NCBI GenBank assembly: GCA_001897155.1
Contig: MKSF01000006.1
Span: 158,696-222,695, forward strand
DNA: 64,000 nucleotides
Reading direction: 5' to 3'
Origin: Bacteroidetes bacterium 47-18
Lineage (GTDB): Bacteria; Bacteroidota; Bacteroidia; Chitinophagales; Chitinophagaceae
Within the stretch, counting starts at the first letter, position 1. Each line of letters starts with the position of its first letter. Of this stretch, positions 8,423-18,282 are shown one piece after another. The notes below the pieces were generated by a model. The model was not told where the DNA came from. It saw only the letters and a list, made by a program, of their open reading frames with translations, and searched no databases. The translations under genes were made by a program, and so were the position numbers.

Positions 8423-9409
8423 ATGGATATCCGGAAAAGATTCGAGCGTATACTGGCTATCTTCTTTCAGTTGCAATCCAGGCCGGTAGTGAAAGCCCAG
8501 GAGCTGGCGGACAGGTTTGATGTGAGCCTCAGAACTATTTACAGGGACATTAAATCGCTGGAAGAGGCGGGCGTCCCGGTCTCCGGGGAAGCCGGCATCG
8601 GCTATTCGCTCATGCGCGGCTATAAGATACCTCCCACCCTGTTCACGCAGGAAGAGGCGCTGAGCTTTGCGGCGGCGGAAAAGCTGATGGAGCAATACTT
8701 CGACAAGGGCCTCCGGCAGCACTTCAAAGCAGCCCTTGACAAGATGAAAGCGATCCTGCGTCCCACAGATAAGGAAAACCTGGCATTGCTGGGCGACCAG
8801 GTGAGCATGAAGCCGCTGTCCGTACATATCTTCAACCAGAATGCCCCTACCGCGCTGGCTACCATACTGGACAGCATCACCTTTCAGAAGCAGGTGGTCA
8901 TTGAATATAAAAAGAGAGGTGCTGCCGACAGTGAAGCCCGCATCATAGAGCCCATCGGGGTATTCCAGGATTATAACTTCTGGTATATCGTGGCTTACTG
9001 CCTTACCCGGAAAGCTGTCCGGCAGTTCCGCCTGGACCGCATTTACCATATCCGGCAAAAAGACGAACGTTTTACGCTCCGGCACCAGCGCCTGGAATAT
9101 TATCTCGACAAGCTAAAGCCCCCGGAAACACAGGCCATCGTAATAGCGGTCAAAAAAACGGATGCGGCATACCTGCATTGGGAAAGGCAGCGGATGGGCT
9201 TTCAGAAAGAATACCCGGAGGGCGATTATATGATCATGCACTTTCAGTATCACAATATAGAACAGCACTTTGCAAGGTGGCTGCTCCAGTACGCGGATAT
9301 GGTCCGCATCCTGGCGCCGCAGCAACTGCAAAGTGCTGTCCAGCATATACTGGATACGGCGTTCCGTAACTGGGAAAATCAGCCGGTCACGGGTTCCGGG
9401 GAGGAATAA
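8423..9409 (+). CDS. WYL-domain transcriptional regulator (YafY type)
   Basis: A 328-residue DNA-binding protein. Residues about 3-60 form a winged helix of the HTH_11 type (RFERILAIFFQLQ, then KAQELADRFDVSLRTIYRDI). The WYL domain follows at about 140-225 (IEYKKRG, EPIGVFQDYNFWYIVAYCL, VRQFRLDRI), where W-Y-I replaces the canonical W-Y-L. A C-terminal WCX-type region closes the protein. Such proteins sense a small ligand or nucleic acid through the WYL domain; the target is unknown and no operon partner is seen. Confidence 0.88.
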   Translation: MDIRKRFERILAIFFQLQSRPVVKAQELADRFDVSLRTIYRDIKSLEEAGVPVSGEAGIGYSLMRGYKIPPTLFTQEEALSFAAAEKLMEQYFDKGLRQHFKAALDKMKAILRPTDKENLALLGDQVSMKPLSVHIFNQNAPTALATILDSITFQKQVVIEYKKRGAADSEARIIEPIGVFQDYNFWYIVAYCLTRKAVRQFRLDRIYHIRQKDERFTLRHQRLEYYLDKLKPPETQAIVIAVKKTDAAYLHWERQRMGFQKEYPEGDYMIMHFQYHNIEQHFARWLLQYADMVRILAPQQLQSAVQHILDTAFRNWENQPVTGSGEE

Positions 9410-9431
9410 CGCCTGTACACAGGATAAATAT

Positions 9432-9956
9432 TTACTTGCCTACGCTCTGGGAAGGTGACGCCGCTCCCCTGAACAGCATGATATCCCTGTCAAACAGGTA
9501 GATACCGCCTTTATCATCTCCCACCAGCTCCAGCTTATCGTTCAGGGTACGGGCCAGGGACTCTTCTTCTATCTGCTCGGACACGTACCATTGCAGAAAA
9601 TTATGAGTGGCAAAATCCCTTTCATGAAGGGCCAGTCCCACCAGTTCATTGATGCTTTCAGACACCGCCATTTCATGCTTCAGAAATTCTTCGAATACCC
9701 GCTGCAGTGATACGAAGGTGATCATAGGTTGTTCCAGGGCCGGCACTTCGGCAAAGCCACCTCTTTCATTGATATACCTGATGAGCTTCAGCATATGCAT
9801 CCTTTCTTCATCGCTTTGCTGGTAAAAGAAATTGGTAACACCGTCCAGGCCGGGCTGGATCTCTGCCCAGGATGCCATCGCCAGGTAGGCCTGGGAGGAT
9901 TCCGCTTCCATCTTCACCTGTTTGTTGAGTGCGTCTTGGATTGTTTTTGATAACAT
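9432..9956 (-). CDS. ftnA: Ferritin, non-haem iron storage
   Basis: A 174-residue ferritin that oxidises and stores iron as a 24-subunit cage in the cytosol. Ferroxidase-centre residues are visible: E17 (KMEAESS), E51 and H54 (DEERMHM), and acidic residues of the helix containing SEQIEEE. The C-terminal 20 residues are variable. Haem-ligand methionine typical of bacterioferritin is not evident, so this is the FtnA rather than Bfr type. It is monocistronic, and no Fur box was recognised in the 47-bp gap to the next gene. Confidence 0.92.
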   Translation of the reverse strand: MLSKTIQDALNKQVKMEAESSQAYLAMASWAEIQPGLDGVTNFFYQQSDEERMHMLKLIRYINERGGFAEVPALEQPMITFVSLQRVFEEFLKHEMAVSESINELVGLALHERDFATHNFLQWYVSEQIEEESLARTLNDKLELVGDDKGGIYLFDRDIMLFRGAASPSQSVGK

Positions 9957-10003
9957 AACGTCTGTTTTATGATTTTTCTGTAATAAGAATTGACCTCCTA
10001 AAT

Positions 10004-10837
10004 TTACACAATAAATTGACTTATTCCTTTATAAATCATTTGTATTGCTATTATTACCACAACAATAACAAATACCTGTTTTAAAAGTTTTGTATTGATC
10101 CGGGACAGCACTTTCGAGCCTAAATTCGCTCCCAGCAGCACACCTATCAGCACCGGGGCTGCGATGGACACCACGATATACCCTTTCTGCAGATACAGTA
10201 CGGCGCTGGCTACGGCGGTCATACCGATCATGAATACGCTGGTGGTGGTAGATACCTTGAAAGGTAATTTCATCCTGTTATCCATGGCCAGCACTTTCAG
10301 CACGCCGGAACCGATGCCCAGCAAGCCGCTCAATACGCCTGCCAGCACCATAAATAAAAAACCGCTTACAGGGTTTCCGGCTTCATAGTGCTTGATTGCC
10401 CCGGCTTCTTTATCATTATAATACCCCTGCAGTTGCAGCTTATATGCCAGTCCCTGCTCCCTCGCGGGAAGAAAATTATCCGTTTTCTTCCGGAACTGCA
10501 TGTAAGCCGTAAAGATAAGGATCGCACCAAAGATCACCGACAGCCAGGACGTGGGGATGTGCTGCCCTATCAGCGCGCCGCCTACAGCTCCGATAGTAGA
10601 AGCCACCACCAGGAACAGGCCTATTTTGATATTGCTGATCCCTTCTTTCGCATAGGAGGCTGATGCCCCGGTCGAGGTAGCGATCACCGACACCAGGCCG
10701 GCCCCTATGGCATATTTGATATCATATCCCAGGCCCAGATTGAGCAGCGGAATAATGATGATGCCGCCGCCCAGACCTGTCAATGCCCCTAAAAAGCCCG
10801 CGCCCAAAGCGCCGAGTAAAATAATGGCTGTTTCCAA
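10004..10837 (-). CDS. TauE/SafE family sulfite/organosulfur exporter
   Basis: A 277-residue integral membrane protein with eight or so hydrophobic segments. The repeated family signature is visible at the N-terminus (GALGAGFLGALTGLGGGIIIIPLL) and again in the second half (LAGVLSGLLGIGSGVLKVLAM), the two inverted halves of TauE transporters. Substrates in this family include sulfite, sulfoacetate and taurine-derived anions; none is indicated by neighbours. An insert of about 40 residues (about 115-160, with LPAREQGLAYKLQL) separates the two halves and is probably cytoplasmic. Confidence 0.88.
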   Translation of the reverse strand: METAIILLGALGAGFLGALTGLGGGIIIIPLLNLGLGYDIKYAIGAGLVSVIATSTGASASYAKEGISNIKIGLFLVVASTIGAVGGALIGQHIPTSWLSVIFGAILIFTAYMQFRKKTDNFLPAREQGLAYKLQLQGYYNDKEAGAIKHYEAGNPVSGFLFMVLAGVLSGLLGIGSGVLKVLAMDNRMKLPFKVSTTTSVFMIGMTAVASAVLYLQKGYIVVSIAAPVLIGVLLGANLGSKVLSRINTKLLKQVFVIVVVIIAIQMIYKGISQFIV

Positions 10838-10919
10838 GATAGTATTGCTGTATTACAGTTCGGATGATTAATAATTAGGATAAATAAAGGCCGGTCGCTC
10901 CGGACCCGGACGGGAATAT

Positions 10920-12059
10920 TTATGCTTCCTGGGCCTCATAGACCCGGATGGTATTATATACCGTATCTCTTTCCACCGGCACTTTACCTACCGAACGGAT
11001 CATCTCACATAATTGCTCCGTGGTCAGGGAAGGGTTTTGCTCTTCCGCGCCCGCCATACTATATATTTTGGTGGTATCATCAATGGTACCGTCCAGGTCA
11101 TTGACACCGTAGTTCAGCGTCAGTTGCGCGGACTGCCTGCCCAGCATAGGCCAGTACGCCTTAAGATTGGCAAAATTATCCATATAGATACGCGCAATGG
11201 CATACATACGCATGTCCTCTATCACGGACACTTCAGGAATATGCGACATATCATTACCGCCATTCCTGAACTTCAGCGGTATAAAGCAGTTGAACCCTCC
11301 CGTTTCATCCTGAGCACGGCGCAGCCTTTCCATATGGTCTATCCTATGGCTGTAATCTTCGATATGGCCATACAGCATCGTGGCGTTGGAGTGCATGCCC
11401 AGCCGGTGCGCTGTCTGGTGGATATGCAGCCATCCGTCAGCATCCACCTTATCGGCGCAGATCCTGTTCCGGACATCGGGATGGAAAATTTCGGCGCCGC
11501 CGCCCGGCAGTGACTGCAGGCCTGCGTCAAAAAGCTTTTTCATACCTTCCTCTATGGAAAGCTTGGCCTTCCGGATCATATATTCCAGCTCTACCGCGGT
11601 AAAGCCCTTTCTATGCAAATCGGGCCGGTGGTCCCTGATCTGCGAAAGGAGGTCGCAGAAAAAGTCCAGGTTCATCTTCGGATGTACGCCACCCACAATA
11701 TGCACTTCCGTAACCGGCTGATCGTCATATTTTTTAACAATATCCATCATCTGCTCTATACCCAGCTCCCAGCCATCCTCACGGTGCTTGTAAGACCGGG
11801 AATAGGAACAGAAATCACAGGTAAAAATACAAACGTTGGTAGGCTCTATATGGAAATTCCTGTTGAAATAGACATAATCCTGGTGCTTCTGCCTGCGTAT
11901 ATGGTCCGCCAGGACACCCAGGTAATTCAGTTCCCCGTTCTCAAAAAGGTACAGACCATCCTCTTCTGATACCCGTTCGCCTGCTGCTACTTTTTCAGCA
12001 ATTTTTTTCAATCGTGTATCCAGGGAAGAAGCGGCCAGTAATAATTCAATGTGATTCAT
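10920..12059 (-). CDS. mqnE: Aminofutalosine synthase (radical SAM)
   Basis: Joins the enolpyruvyl benzoate product of MqnA to a SAM-derived adenosyl radical to give aminofutalosine, the second step of the futalosine route to menaquinone. The 379-residue protein has the radical SAM cluster C77-x3-C81-x2-C84 in NVCIFTCDFCSYSR. Family blocks are HIVGGVHP, KGFTAVEL, LPGGGAEIFHPDVR and SNATMLYGH, and ETGGFNCFIPL near residue 265. These distinguish MqnE from the related cyclase MqnC. The other pathway genes except a UbiD-type decarboxylase are not in this window. Confidence 0.92.
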   Translation of the reverse strand: MNHIELLLAASSLDTRLKKIAEKVAAGERVSEEDGLYLFENGELNYLGVLADHIRRQKHQDYVYFNRNFHIEPTNVCIFTCDFCSYSRSYKHREDGWELGIEQMMDIVKKYDDQPVTEVHIVGGVHPKMNLDFFCDLLSQIRDHRPDLHRKGFTAVELEYMIRKAKLSIEEGMKKLFDAGLQSLPGGGAEIFHPDVRNRICADKVDADGWLHIHQTAHRLGMHSNATMLYGHIEDYSHRIDHMERLRRAQDETGGFNCFIPLKFRNGGNDMSHIPEVSVIEDMRMYAIARIYMDNFANLKAYWPMLGRQSAQLTLNYGVNDLDGTIDDTTKIYSMAGAEEQNPSLTTEQLCEMIRSVGKVPVERDTVYNTIRVYEAQEA

Positions 12060-12084
12060 GAGCTTGCTTAAAATATTGATCTCA

Positions 12085-12092
12085 CAAAGTTA
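12085..12092 (-). promoter_or_regulatory. -7 box of mqnE
   Basis: The minus strand reads TAACTTTG, matching TAnnTTTG, about 25 bp upstream of the mqnE start. A -33 TTTG is not evident. Confidence 0.5.
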
Positions 12093-12367
12093 AGCGATAA
12101 AATAAGTTTCCCCAGCATTTTTTTGCACTTAACGCATCCTGTGAAAAACAAAGAGACGTGTCAGTAGCACCTGCCATTTTGTCCTTATCATAACGATATC
12201 TTTTTACCTTTTGCAGTCGTTTCCCCAACAGGGATTATTTTAAGATTGCAACAAAATGACAATATTTAAACATCTGAAAGACAGCATAATTAAATTTAAC
12301 AAAAAACATTTTTGTATATCTATATAATATTTTTAAAAAATTGGTAGCTTTTATTGAATTACGTTAT

Positions 12368-12375
12368 TAAATTTG
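12368..12375 (+). promoter_or_regulatory. -7 box of the sdhCAB operon
   Basis: TAAATTTG matches TAnnTTTG and lies 48 bp upstream of sdhC. A TTG is present upstream, but at a shorter distance than the usual 19 bp. Confidence 0.5.
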
Positions 12376-12423
12376 CACGGAAATATGACAAAAAATTTAC
12401 AATTCTCATTTTAGCTTCACATT

Positions 12424-13152
12424 ATGAATTGGAAACAAGCGTTTACGTCTTCGATCGGGAAGAAACTGGTTATGGCCCTCACCGGCGTTTTTCTTATTTT
12501 ATTTTTGATAGTGCACTGCTATGTTAATGCACTGGTATTCTTAGAGTGGTTCGGACCTTTAGGAAGAGGCTATAAGGCTTACGAAGGTGCTGCGCACTTT
12601 CTGGGCAGCAATCCCCTTACAAGAATAGCCGAGATCGGTCTCCTGGCGGGTATCATCCTGCATATCGTTCAGGGGCTGATGCTGTTTTTTGATAATAAGA
12701 CCAAACGTCCTGTAGACTATAATGTGCATCCGGGAAATAAGAGCAGCAAATGGTACAGCCGTTCCATGGGACTGCTGGGTACCTTGATATTGTTATTTTT
12801 GGTGCTTCACCTGTATCACTTCTGGGTGCCTAACCGCTACCAGCAACTGGTAACGGGGCACGAAAAGGACCTGTACCTGTTAATGGAGCTTACATTCAAG
12901 GATTTATGGGTAGTTATAGTATATATATTAGGCTGTATCTCCCTGGCCTATCACCTGCTGCACGGCTTCTGGTCTGCTTTCCAGACCCTGGGGCTTTCCA
13001 CCAAGAAATATACAGGCCTGCTGAGGTGCGTGGGAACGGTATATTCTATCGTTATTCCATTGATCTTCATAGCAATGCCGCTGTCCTTCTATCTGGGACT
13101 GCTGCCTGACGCGGAAACGGCAAGAGCTGCCACACAAACGCTGGCACACTAA
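12424..13152 (+). CDS. sdhC: Succinate dehydrogenase cytochrome b subunit
   Basis: Membrane anchor of succinate:quinone oxidoreductase, passing electrons from the SdhB clusters to menaquinone. The 242-residue length and single anchor gene fit the type B enzyme with two haems on one polypeptide. Five hydrophobic segments are visible, with candidate haem-ligand histidines in LIVHCYVN, GIILHIVQG, LVLHLYHFW and AYHLLHGFW. The start MNWKQAFTSSIGKKLVMALTG is typical of Bacteroidota SdhC/FrdC. It is first in sdhC-sdhA-sdhB. Confidence 0.95.
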   Translation: MNWKQAFTSSIGKKLVMALTGVFLILFLIVHCYVNALVFLEWFGPLGRGYKAYEGAAHFLGSNPLTRIAEIGLLAGIILHIVQGLMLFFDNKTKRPVDYNVHPGNKSSKWYSRSMGLLGTLILLFLVLHLYHFWVPNRYQQLVTGHEKDLYLLMELTFKDLWVVIVYILGCISLAYHLLHGFWSAFQTLGLSTKKYTGLLRCVGTVYSIVIPLIFIAMPLSFYLGLLPDAETARAATQTLAH

Positions 13153-13248
13153 TACGACAAAGTATTATATATTATACTTAACACCTGATGCGTAACTAAA
13201 TTTAAGAATGTACTCCGAAGCAAGACTTCGATCATAATATTAAGAACT

Positions 13249-15225
13249 ATGGCTTTAGATTCAAAAATTCCCCAGGGAGAGCTATCCCAAAAATGGACTA
13301 AATACAAAGCAAACTGTAAGATTGTTAACCCTGCCAACAAACGTAGTATTGAGGTTATAGTTATCGGATCCGGGCTTGCCGGCGCTTCGGCCGCGGCATC
13401 ACTGGGTGAGCTGGGCTATAAGGTAAAATGTTTCTGTTTCCAGGATTCTCCCCGCCGTGCGCACTCAATCGCGGCACAGGGCGGTATCAATGCTGCAAAG
13501 AACTACCAGAATGACGGTGACTCCGTTTACCGCCTGTTCTACGATACGATCAAAGGTGGTGACTACCGTGCACGCGAGGCCAACGTACACCGCCTGGCCG
13601 AGGTGAGCGCCAATATCATCGACCAGTGTGTGGCTCAGGGTGTTCCCTTTGCCCGCGAATACGGCGGCATGCTGTCCAACCGTTCTTTCGGCGGTACACA
13701 GGTACAGCGTACCTTCTATGCTGCCGGCCAGACCGGTCAGCAATTGCTGATCGGCGCTTACCAGGCGCTGGAGCGCCAGGTAGCCTTAGGTAATGTGACC
13801 ATGTATTCCCGTCATGAAATGCTGGACGTAGTGGTCATAGACGGTAAGGCGCGCGGCATCATTGCCCGCAACCTGGTATCAGGTAAATTGGAAAGATATT
13901 TCGGACACGCCGTACTGCTGTGCTCCGGTGGCTACGGCAACGTATTCTACCTGTCCACCAACGCGATGGGCAGCAACGTGACCGCCGCCTGGAAAGCGCA
14001 TAAAAAAGGCGCTTACTTCGGCAACCCTTGCTTTACGCAGATACACCCTACCTGCATCCCGGTTTCCGGCGACCACCAGTCCAAGCTGACGCTGATGTCG
14101 GAATCCTTACGTAACGATGGTCGTATCTGGGTGCCCAAACAACAAAATGACAACAGGAAAGCCTCTGATATTCCGGAAGACGAAAGGGATTACTACCTGG
14201 AGCGCCGTTACCCCGCGTTCGGTAACCTGGTGCCCCGCGACGTAGCCTCCCGTGCCGCCAAGGAAAGATGTGACGCCGGCTATGGCGTAGGTACCTCCAA
14301 GCAGGCGGTGTACCTGGATTTCGCCGCGGCTATTGAAAGATATGGCAAAATAGAATGCAATAAGCACGGTAACCATAACCCGGACGCTGCTACCATAGAC
14401 CGCCTGGGCAAGGAAGTGGTAAAAGAGAAATACGGTAACCTTTTTGATATGTACGCCAAGATCACCGGCGAAAATCCTTATGAGGTGCCTATGCGTATCT
14501 ATCCTGCCGTGCACTATACAATGGGCGGCATATGGGTGGATTACGAGCTGATGACCACTATCCCCGGATTATATGCGCTGGGTGAGGCCAACTTCTCCGA
14601 TCACGGCGCCAACCGACTGGGTGCCTCCGCACTGATGCAGGGCCTGGCAGACGGCTATTTCGTCATTCCTTATACTATCGGTAATTACCTGGCAGACGAT
14701 ATCAGGACCAAAGCAATCCCTACCGACCATCCTGAATTTGTGAAAGCGGAGCAGGAAGTGGCCGACAGGATCAACAGGCTGATGTCCATCAAGGGTAAGC
14801 AATCCGTGGAAAGCCTGCACAAGCGCCTGGGTAAGATCATGTGGGACAAATGCGGTATGGCCCGTAACGAGCAGGGTCTGAAAGAAGCCATCGAAGAGAT
14901 CAGGGCGCTGAAAAAAGAATTCTGGAGCGACTTATTTATCCCCGGTACGGTGGAAGGTATGAATACGGAGCTGGATAAGGCCAACAGGGTTGCGGATTTC
15001 ATCGAGCTGGGCGAGCTGATGTGTATGGATGCGCTGGAAAGAAGAGAATCCTGCGGCGGTCACTTCCGCGAGGAATCCCAGACAGAAGACGGTGAGGCAT
15101 TACGCCACGATGACCAGTTCATGTATGTTTCCTGTTGGGAAAGCACCGGCGACAGTCAATGGACCTTGCATAAGGAATCGTTGAATTACGAGGTGATCAA
15201 ACCGACCCAGCGTAATTATAAATAA
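13249..15225 (+). CDS. sdhA: Succinate dehydrogenase/fumarate reductase flavoprotein subunit
   Basis: Carries covalent FAD and interconverts succinate and fumarate. The Rossmann motif [10 protein letters not shown] lies near residues 39-48, the FAD-attachment segment is [16 protein letters not shown] with the modified His, and the active-site blocks [18 protein letters not shown] and [14 protein letters not shown] are intact. At 658 residues it has normal length for the Bacteroidota/epsilonproteobacterial type B enzyme. A 96-bp spacer follows sdhC and shows no terminator, so the three genes are probably co-transcribed. Confidence 0.97.
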   Translation: MALDSKIPQGELSQKWTKYKANCKIVNPANKRSIEVIVIGSGLAGASAAASLGELGYKVKCFCFQDSPRRAHSIAAQGGINAAKNYQNDGDSVYRLFYDTIKGGDYRAREANVHRLAEVSANIIDQCVAQGVPFAREYGGMLSNRSFGGTQVQRTFYAAGQTGQQLLIGAYQALERQVALGNVTMYSRHEMLDVVVIDGKARGIIARNLVSGKLERYFGHAVLLCSGGYGNVFYLSTNAMGSNVTAAWKAHKKGAYFGNPCFTQIHPTCIPVSGDHQSKLTLMSESLRNDGRIWVPKQQNDNRKASDIPEDERDYYLERRYPAFGNLVPRDVASRAAKERCDAGYGVGTSKQAVYLDFAAAIERYGKIECNKHGNHNPDAATIDRLGKEVVKEKYGNLFDMYAKITGENPYEVPMRIYPAVHYTMGGIWVDYELMTTIPGLYALGEANFSDHGANRLGASALMQGLADGYFVIPYTIGNYLADDIRTKAIPTDHPEFVKAEQEVADRINRLMSIKGKQSVESLHKRLGKIMWDKCGMARNEQGLKEAIEEIRALKKEFWSDLFIPGTVEGMNTELDKANRVADFIELGELMCMDALERRESCGGHFREESQTEDGEALRHDDQFMYVSCWESTGDSQWTLHKESLNYEVIKPTQRNYK

Positions 15226-15335
15226 AATTACATCGCTCAACCAGAGGTAAGATTCATTTAAAATTAGTTTAAAATACGAGATTACAATAAGGAACGGCTC
15301 ACCAGCACACTTCCGGATCTCCAAATCAGAATATT

Positions 15336-16100
15336 ATGGAACACTATAATATGAACCTCACACTTAAAGTGTGGCGTCAGCAAAATGCACAGTCCCAAGG
15401 TCAGTTTGAAACATACCAGGTAAAAGATATCTCATCGGAAATGTCCTTCCTGGAAATGTTTGATGTATTGAATGAACAATTGATCAGCGAAGGAAAGGAA
15501 CCTATTACGTTCGATCACGATTGCCGTGAAGGCATCTGCGGCGCCTGCTCTATGTTCATAGATGGTCAGCCGCATGGTCCATGGTCCGAGACCACCACCT
15601 GCCAGCTGCATATGCGTCAATATAAGAACGGAGATACTATTGTAGTGGAGCCATGGAGAGCCAAAGCATTCCCGGTGATCAAGGACCTGATGGTAGACCG
15701 TTCCGCATTTGACCGCATCATCCAGGCCGGCGGCTATATATCTGTAAATACAGGTAATGCCCAGGATGCCAACTGCCTCCCCATAGCCAAAGATAAAGCG
15801 GATGAATCCTTCGCAGCGGCCGCCTGTATCGGTTGCGGCGCCTGTGTGGCCGCCTGTAAGAACGCTTCCGCTATGCTCTTCTTATCCGCCAAGGTAGCTC
15901 ACCTGGCCTTATTGCCCCAGGGAGAGCCGGAAAGAAGAAGCCGTGTGATGAATATGGTGGAGCAGCACGACAAGGAAGGCTTCGGCGCGTGTACCAACAC
16001 CATGGCCTGTGAGGCAGAATGTCCCAAAGCTATTTCCATCCTGAATATCCGCAGGCTGAATGCGGAATATATAGGGGCTGTATCCAGCGGAAGAGATTAA
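15336..16100 (+). CDS. sdhB: Succinate dehydrogenase iron-sulfur subunit
   Basis: Electron-transfer subunit linking the SdhA flavin to the cytochrome b anchor. The [2Fe-2S] ligands are in [15 protein letters not shown] plus a later Cys in TTCQLHM. The [4Fe-4S]/[3Fe-4S] ligands are in [13 protein letters not shown] and [10 protein letters not shown]. The 254-residue length is usual. ATG 15336 gives the reported N-terminus MEHYNMNL; an ATG five codons later would serve as well. A strong terminator lies 21 bp downstream, closing the operon. Confidence 0.96.
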   Translation: MEHYNMNLTLKVWRQQNAQSQGQFETYQVKDISSEMSFLEMFDVLNEQLISEGKEPITFDHDCREGICGACSMFIDGQPHGPWSETTTCQLHMRQYKNGDTIVVEPWRAKAFPVIKDLMVDRSAFDRIIQAGGYISVNTGNAQDANCLPIAKDKADESFAAAACIGCGACVAACKNASAMLFLSAKVAHLALLPQGEPERRSRVMNMVEQHDKEGFGACTNTMACEAECPKAISILNIRRLNAEYIGAVSSGRD

Positions 16101-16121
16101 TATCAAAGATATATCCATTAT

Positions 16122-16157
16122 AAAAAAGCGGTAAACCCACAGGTTTACCGCTTTTTT
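16122..16157 (+). terminator. Intrinsic terminator of sdhCAB
   Basis: A 16-bp stem (core AGCGGTAAACC / GGTTTACCGCT) with the 4-nt loop CACA and a run of six T. It lies between sdhB and the convergent permease gene. Flanking A and T runs let it work in both directions. Confidence 0.9.
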
Positions 16158-16208
16158 ATGCAGCAGGTGAATAGCCGGTACGGCAGTGCTTACCATATAA
16201 AATGTATC

Positions 16209-17345
16209 TTATTCCGTAAGGATATCTTCCTGTTCCGGCGGTAGCTGCTCCAGCTTCTCCTCCGCGATCTCCTCTTTTACGATATCAACACCTTCTTCAC
16301 CCAACAGGAAGCCCCAGGCTTTCAGGTCCTCCACCCTGTCAAAAATTATTTTAGCTATCGCCAGGATGGGAATGGCCAGGAACATCCCGGAAATGCCCCA
16401 TAACATCTCGCCCACGATGATGGCAAGCAAAGCGAACAGCGAGTTGACCTGCACTTTGGATCCCACCACCTTGGGCACGATATAATTGCCGTCAATCGCA
16501 TGAATGATCACCAGCGCCAGAATGACCAGCAGCACCTTGGTCATACCTGCCGTGGCAAAGGCGATCAGGGAAATAAGCAGCAGGGAAACCAGGATGCCCA
16601 CATACGGCAATACATTGAATACGCCGGTGATGGCTCCCAGGAGGAAGCTATACTTCACATCAATGATCATCAGTGCCATAGTGACCATGGCGGAGACCAG
16701 CAGCATCTGGATCGCCAGTCCCGTAAGATAGCGCTTCACCACGTATTTCACCTGGCTGATGATATCCAGCACCGTATCATGATGCTGGCTGTGGTTCAGC
16801 AGCAGTAAGAATTTCACGATATGGCTCCTGTACAATAATACAAAGAAGGTATATAAAAAGAGGAATACCAGGAAAATAGTAAAGGAAGACAGGGACATCA
16901 ATGCCACACCCAGGATCATCGTTCCCTGGCCGAAAGAGCTGCTGGCGGTATCATTCAGTATTTTTATCTGCTCCTTGGAATTAATGCCGAAGGTGGTATC
17001 TATCCAGACCTGGATGCTGTCAAAGGTATGTACCAGTTGCTGGTAAAAGGCCGGCCAGTCCTCTTTCAGCATCGTCAACTGGGAAGCCAGCATATAAATT
17101 AAGAAAAAGCCGCCCCCGAAAAAAATGGTCACTGTTATAATAGTAGCCAGGGTTCGGGGCAGCCTTAACTTCTTTTCAAGAAAGCTGCAGGCCGGCACCA
17201 GCAGCAGGGCAAAAAGGCTGCCTAATATCAAGGGAACGAATATCGTCTGACCGATACTCGCAAGGTAGCCGAATGCGAGGATACTGATAACCACGCTGGC
17301 CAGCTTAAGGTAGAAAGGGAGTTCCCTGTATTTTTGACGTAACAT
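16209..17345 (-). CDS. AI-2E family (PerM-type) permease
   Basis: A 378-residue membrane protein from ATG 17345; the frame extends to a TTG at 17384, but the ATG giving MLRQKYRELPFYLKL is the better start. About eight hydrophobic segments are present, with a long soluble loop around residues 100-150 between paired segments, as in the family, and an acidic C-terminal tail (EEIAEEKLEQLPPEQEDI). The family signature GVFNVLPYVGILVSL is present. Members include the E. coli AI-2 exporter TqsA, PerM, and Na+/H+ antiporters, so the substrate is unknown. It follows a TonB-domain lipoprotein gene by 39 bp. Confidence 0.85.
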   Translation of the reverse strand: MLRQKYRELPFYLKLASVVISILAFGYLASIGQTIFVPLILGSLFALLLVPACSFLEKKLRLPRTLATIITVTIFFGGGFFLIYMLASQLTMLKEDWPAFYQQLVHTFDSIQVWIDTTFGINSKEQIKILNDTASSSFGQGTMILGVALMSLSSFTIFLVFLFLYTFFVLLYRSHIVKFLLLLNHSQHHDTVLDIISQVKYVVKRYLTGLAIQMLLVSAMVTMALMIIDVKYSFLLGAITGVFNVLPYVGILVSLLLISLIAFATAGMTKVLLVILALVIIHAIDGNYIVPKVVGSKVQVNSLFALLAIIVGEMLWGISGMFLAIPILAIAKIIFDRVEDLKAWGFLLGEEGVDIVKEEIAEEKLEQLPPEQEDILTE

Positions 17346-17384
17346 ATCGAAAGGTTTATATTCACATAAAAATATATTTGCCAA

Positions 17385-17840
17385 TTAGTTCAATTTGAAA
17401 TCAACAGGACAGGTATAGGTGCTCCTTACCGGTTTTCCGGCAAGGAGTTCCGGGTGCCACGATCCGCTTGTCAGCTGTATGAGCCTGGCCGCTTCTTTAT
17501 TACAGGCCTCATTCAAGCCCCGCAAGACTATCACATTTTCCACGGTCCCGTCCGCCGTAATATCAAACTGCACTATTACACGGCCCTGTATATTATTCTC
17601 CCCGGCCTTGTCCGGGTATCTGATATTTTTGGCAAAAAAATCGTTGATATTGCCCTTGTAGCGCGCTTTTTGCTGCACCATAGTCTGTATCTCCTCCGGA
17701 CCGGATGTCACAGTGAGAGCCGGAACATTACCAGCACTGGCTGCAGGCGCTGCCGCCGGGGCCTGCTTTTTAAAAAGTCCGCAGGAAGTCACTGCAAATA
17801 CAGGCAACGCCGCTGCTAATATATAATAACGCTTCATCAA
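17385..17840 (-). CDS. Lipoprotein with TonB C-terminal domain
   Basis: A 151-residue protein with a lipoprotein signal (VTSC, cleavage before C20), an Ala/Pro-rich linker (about residues 25-40) and a TonB_C-like domain at about 60-151 (FFAKNIRYPDKA, then IQGRVIVQFDITADGTVENV, then PVDFKLN). A single N-terminal anchor by lipidation, not a membrane helix, is unusual for a true energy transducer, so it may be a periplasmic adaptor. It is the first gene of a possible pair with the permease downstream. Confidence 0.75.
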   Translation of the reverse strand: MMKRYYILAAALPVFAVTSCGLFKKQAPAAAPAASAGNVPALTVTSGPEEIQTMVQQKARYKGNINDFFAKNIRYPDKAGENNIQGRVIVQFDITADGTVENVIVLRGLNEACNKEAARLIQLTSGSWHPELLAGKPVRSTYTCPVDFKLN

Positions 17841-17935
17841 TTATATGTATTTTCCATTAAACTATTGTTTAGTGCACTCAACTTTACACTGATGTAAAAT
17901 TACAAACTTTCCTGCCTGCTCTGCTTAAAATTAAC

Positions 17936-18085
17936 TGATTATCTGTATATAGGAAACAAGTTACAAATGACCACCCGCTAAGTCCTTTATAATAAAAGAG
18001 GTCTGACCCACAAAAAGCACACTGCTCAGCGGAGTGTATCCGTAATAAAAGATGCTTGCCTGTAAGCAGATGGTCACTTAAAAGA
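17936..18085 (-). repeat. Dispersed intergenic repeat, family A, copy 3 (degenerate)
   Basis: On the minus strand it reads GACCATCTGCTTACAGGCAA, then GAGCAGTGTGC, GGTCAGACCTC, TATAAAGGACTTAGCGGG, GGTCATTTG and an ATATACAGATAATCAG end, in the order of the other family A elements, but the central block is diverged. It lies between the divergent TonB-domain and helicase genes. Confidence 0.5.
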
Positions 18086-18282
18086 TGGACCCTGTTTGGT
18101 TGTCACTGCCGGTTACAACCAGGCCATATGCGCATAAAGCAGGGATTTCAGCAGTACCGCATTGACCCCAAATACGGCATTGCCCGCACCGTTGCATTTT
18201 TCATGATTTCCCTGCCGCTGCTGTGCGCTACCCTTTTAAAATTGTCTATATTCGTGTCATATTCCGGAAACATCGCTGAAGT

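Larger units (their letters stand above)
12060..12423. other. Divergent promoter region between mqnE and sdhC
   Basis: A 364-bp gap without a plausible ORF. It carries outward-facing TAnnTTTG boxes for both neighbours and is AT-rich over its right half. No riboswitch or repeat was recognised. Confidence 0.6.

Noticed and set aside
8301-8489. 62-residue plus-strand frame before the WYL regulator
   Set aside because: Begins in the family B hairpin and overlaps the regulator out of frame; no protein-like features.
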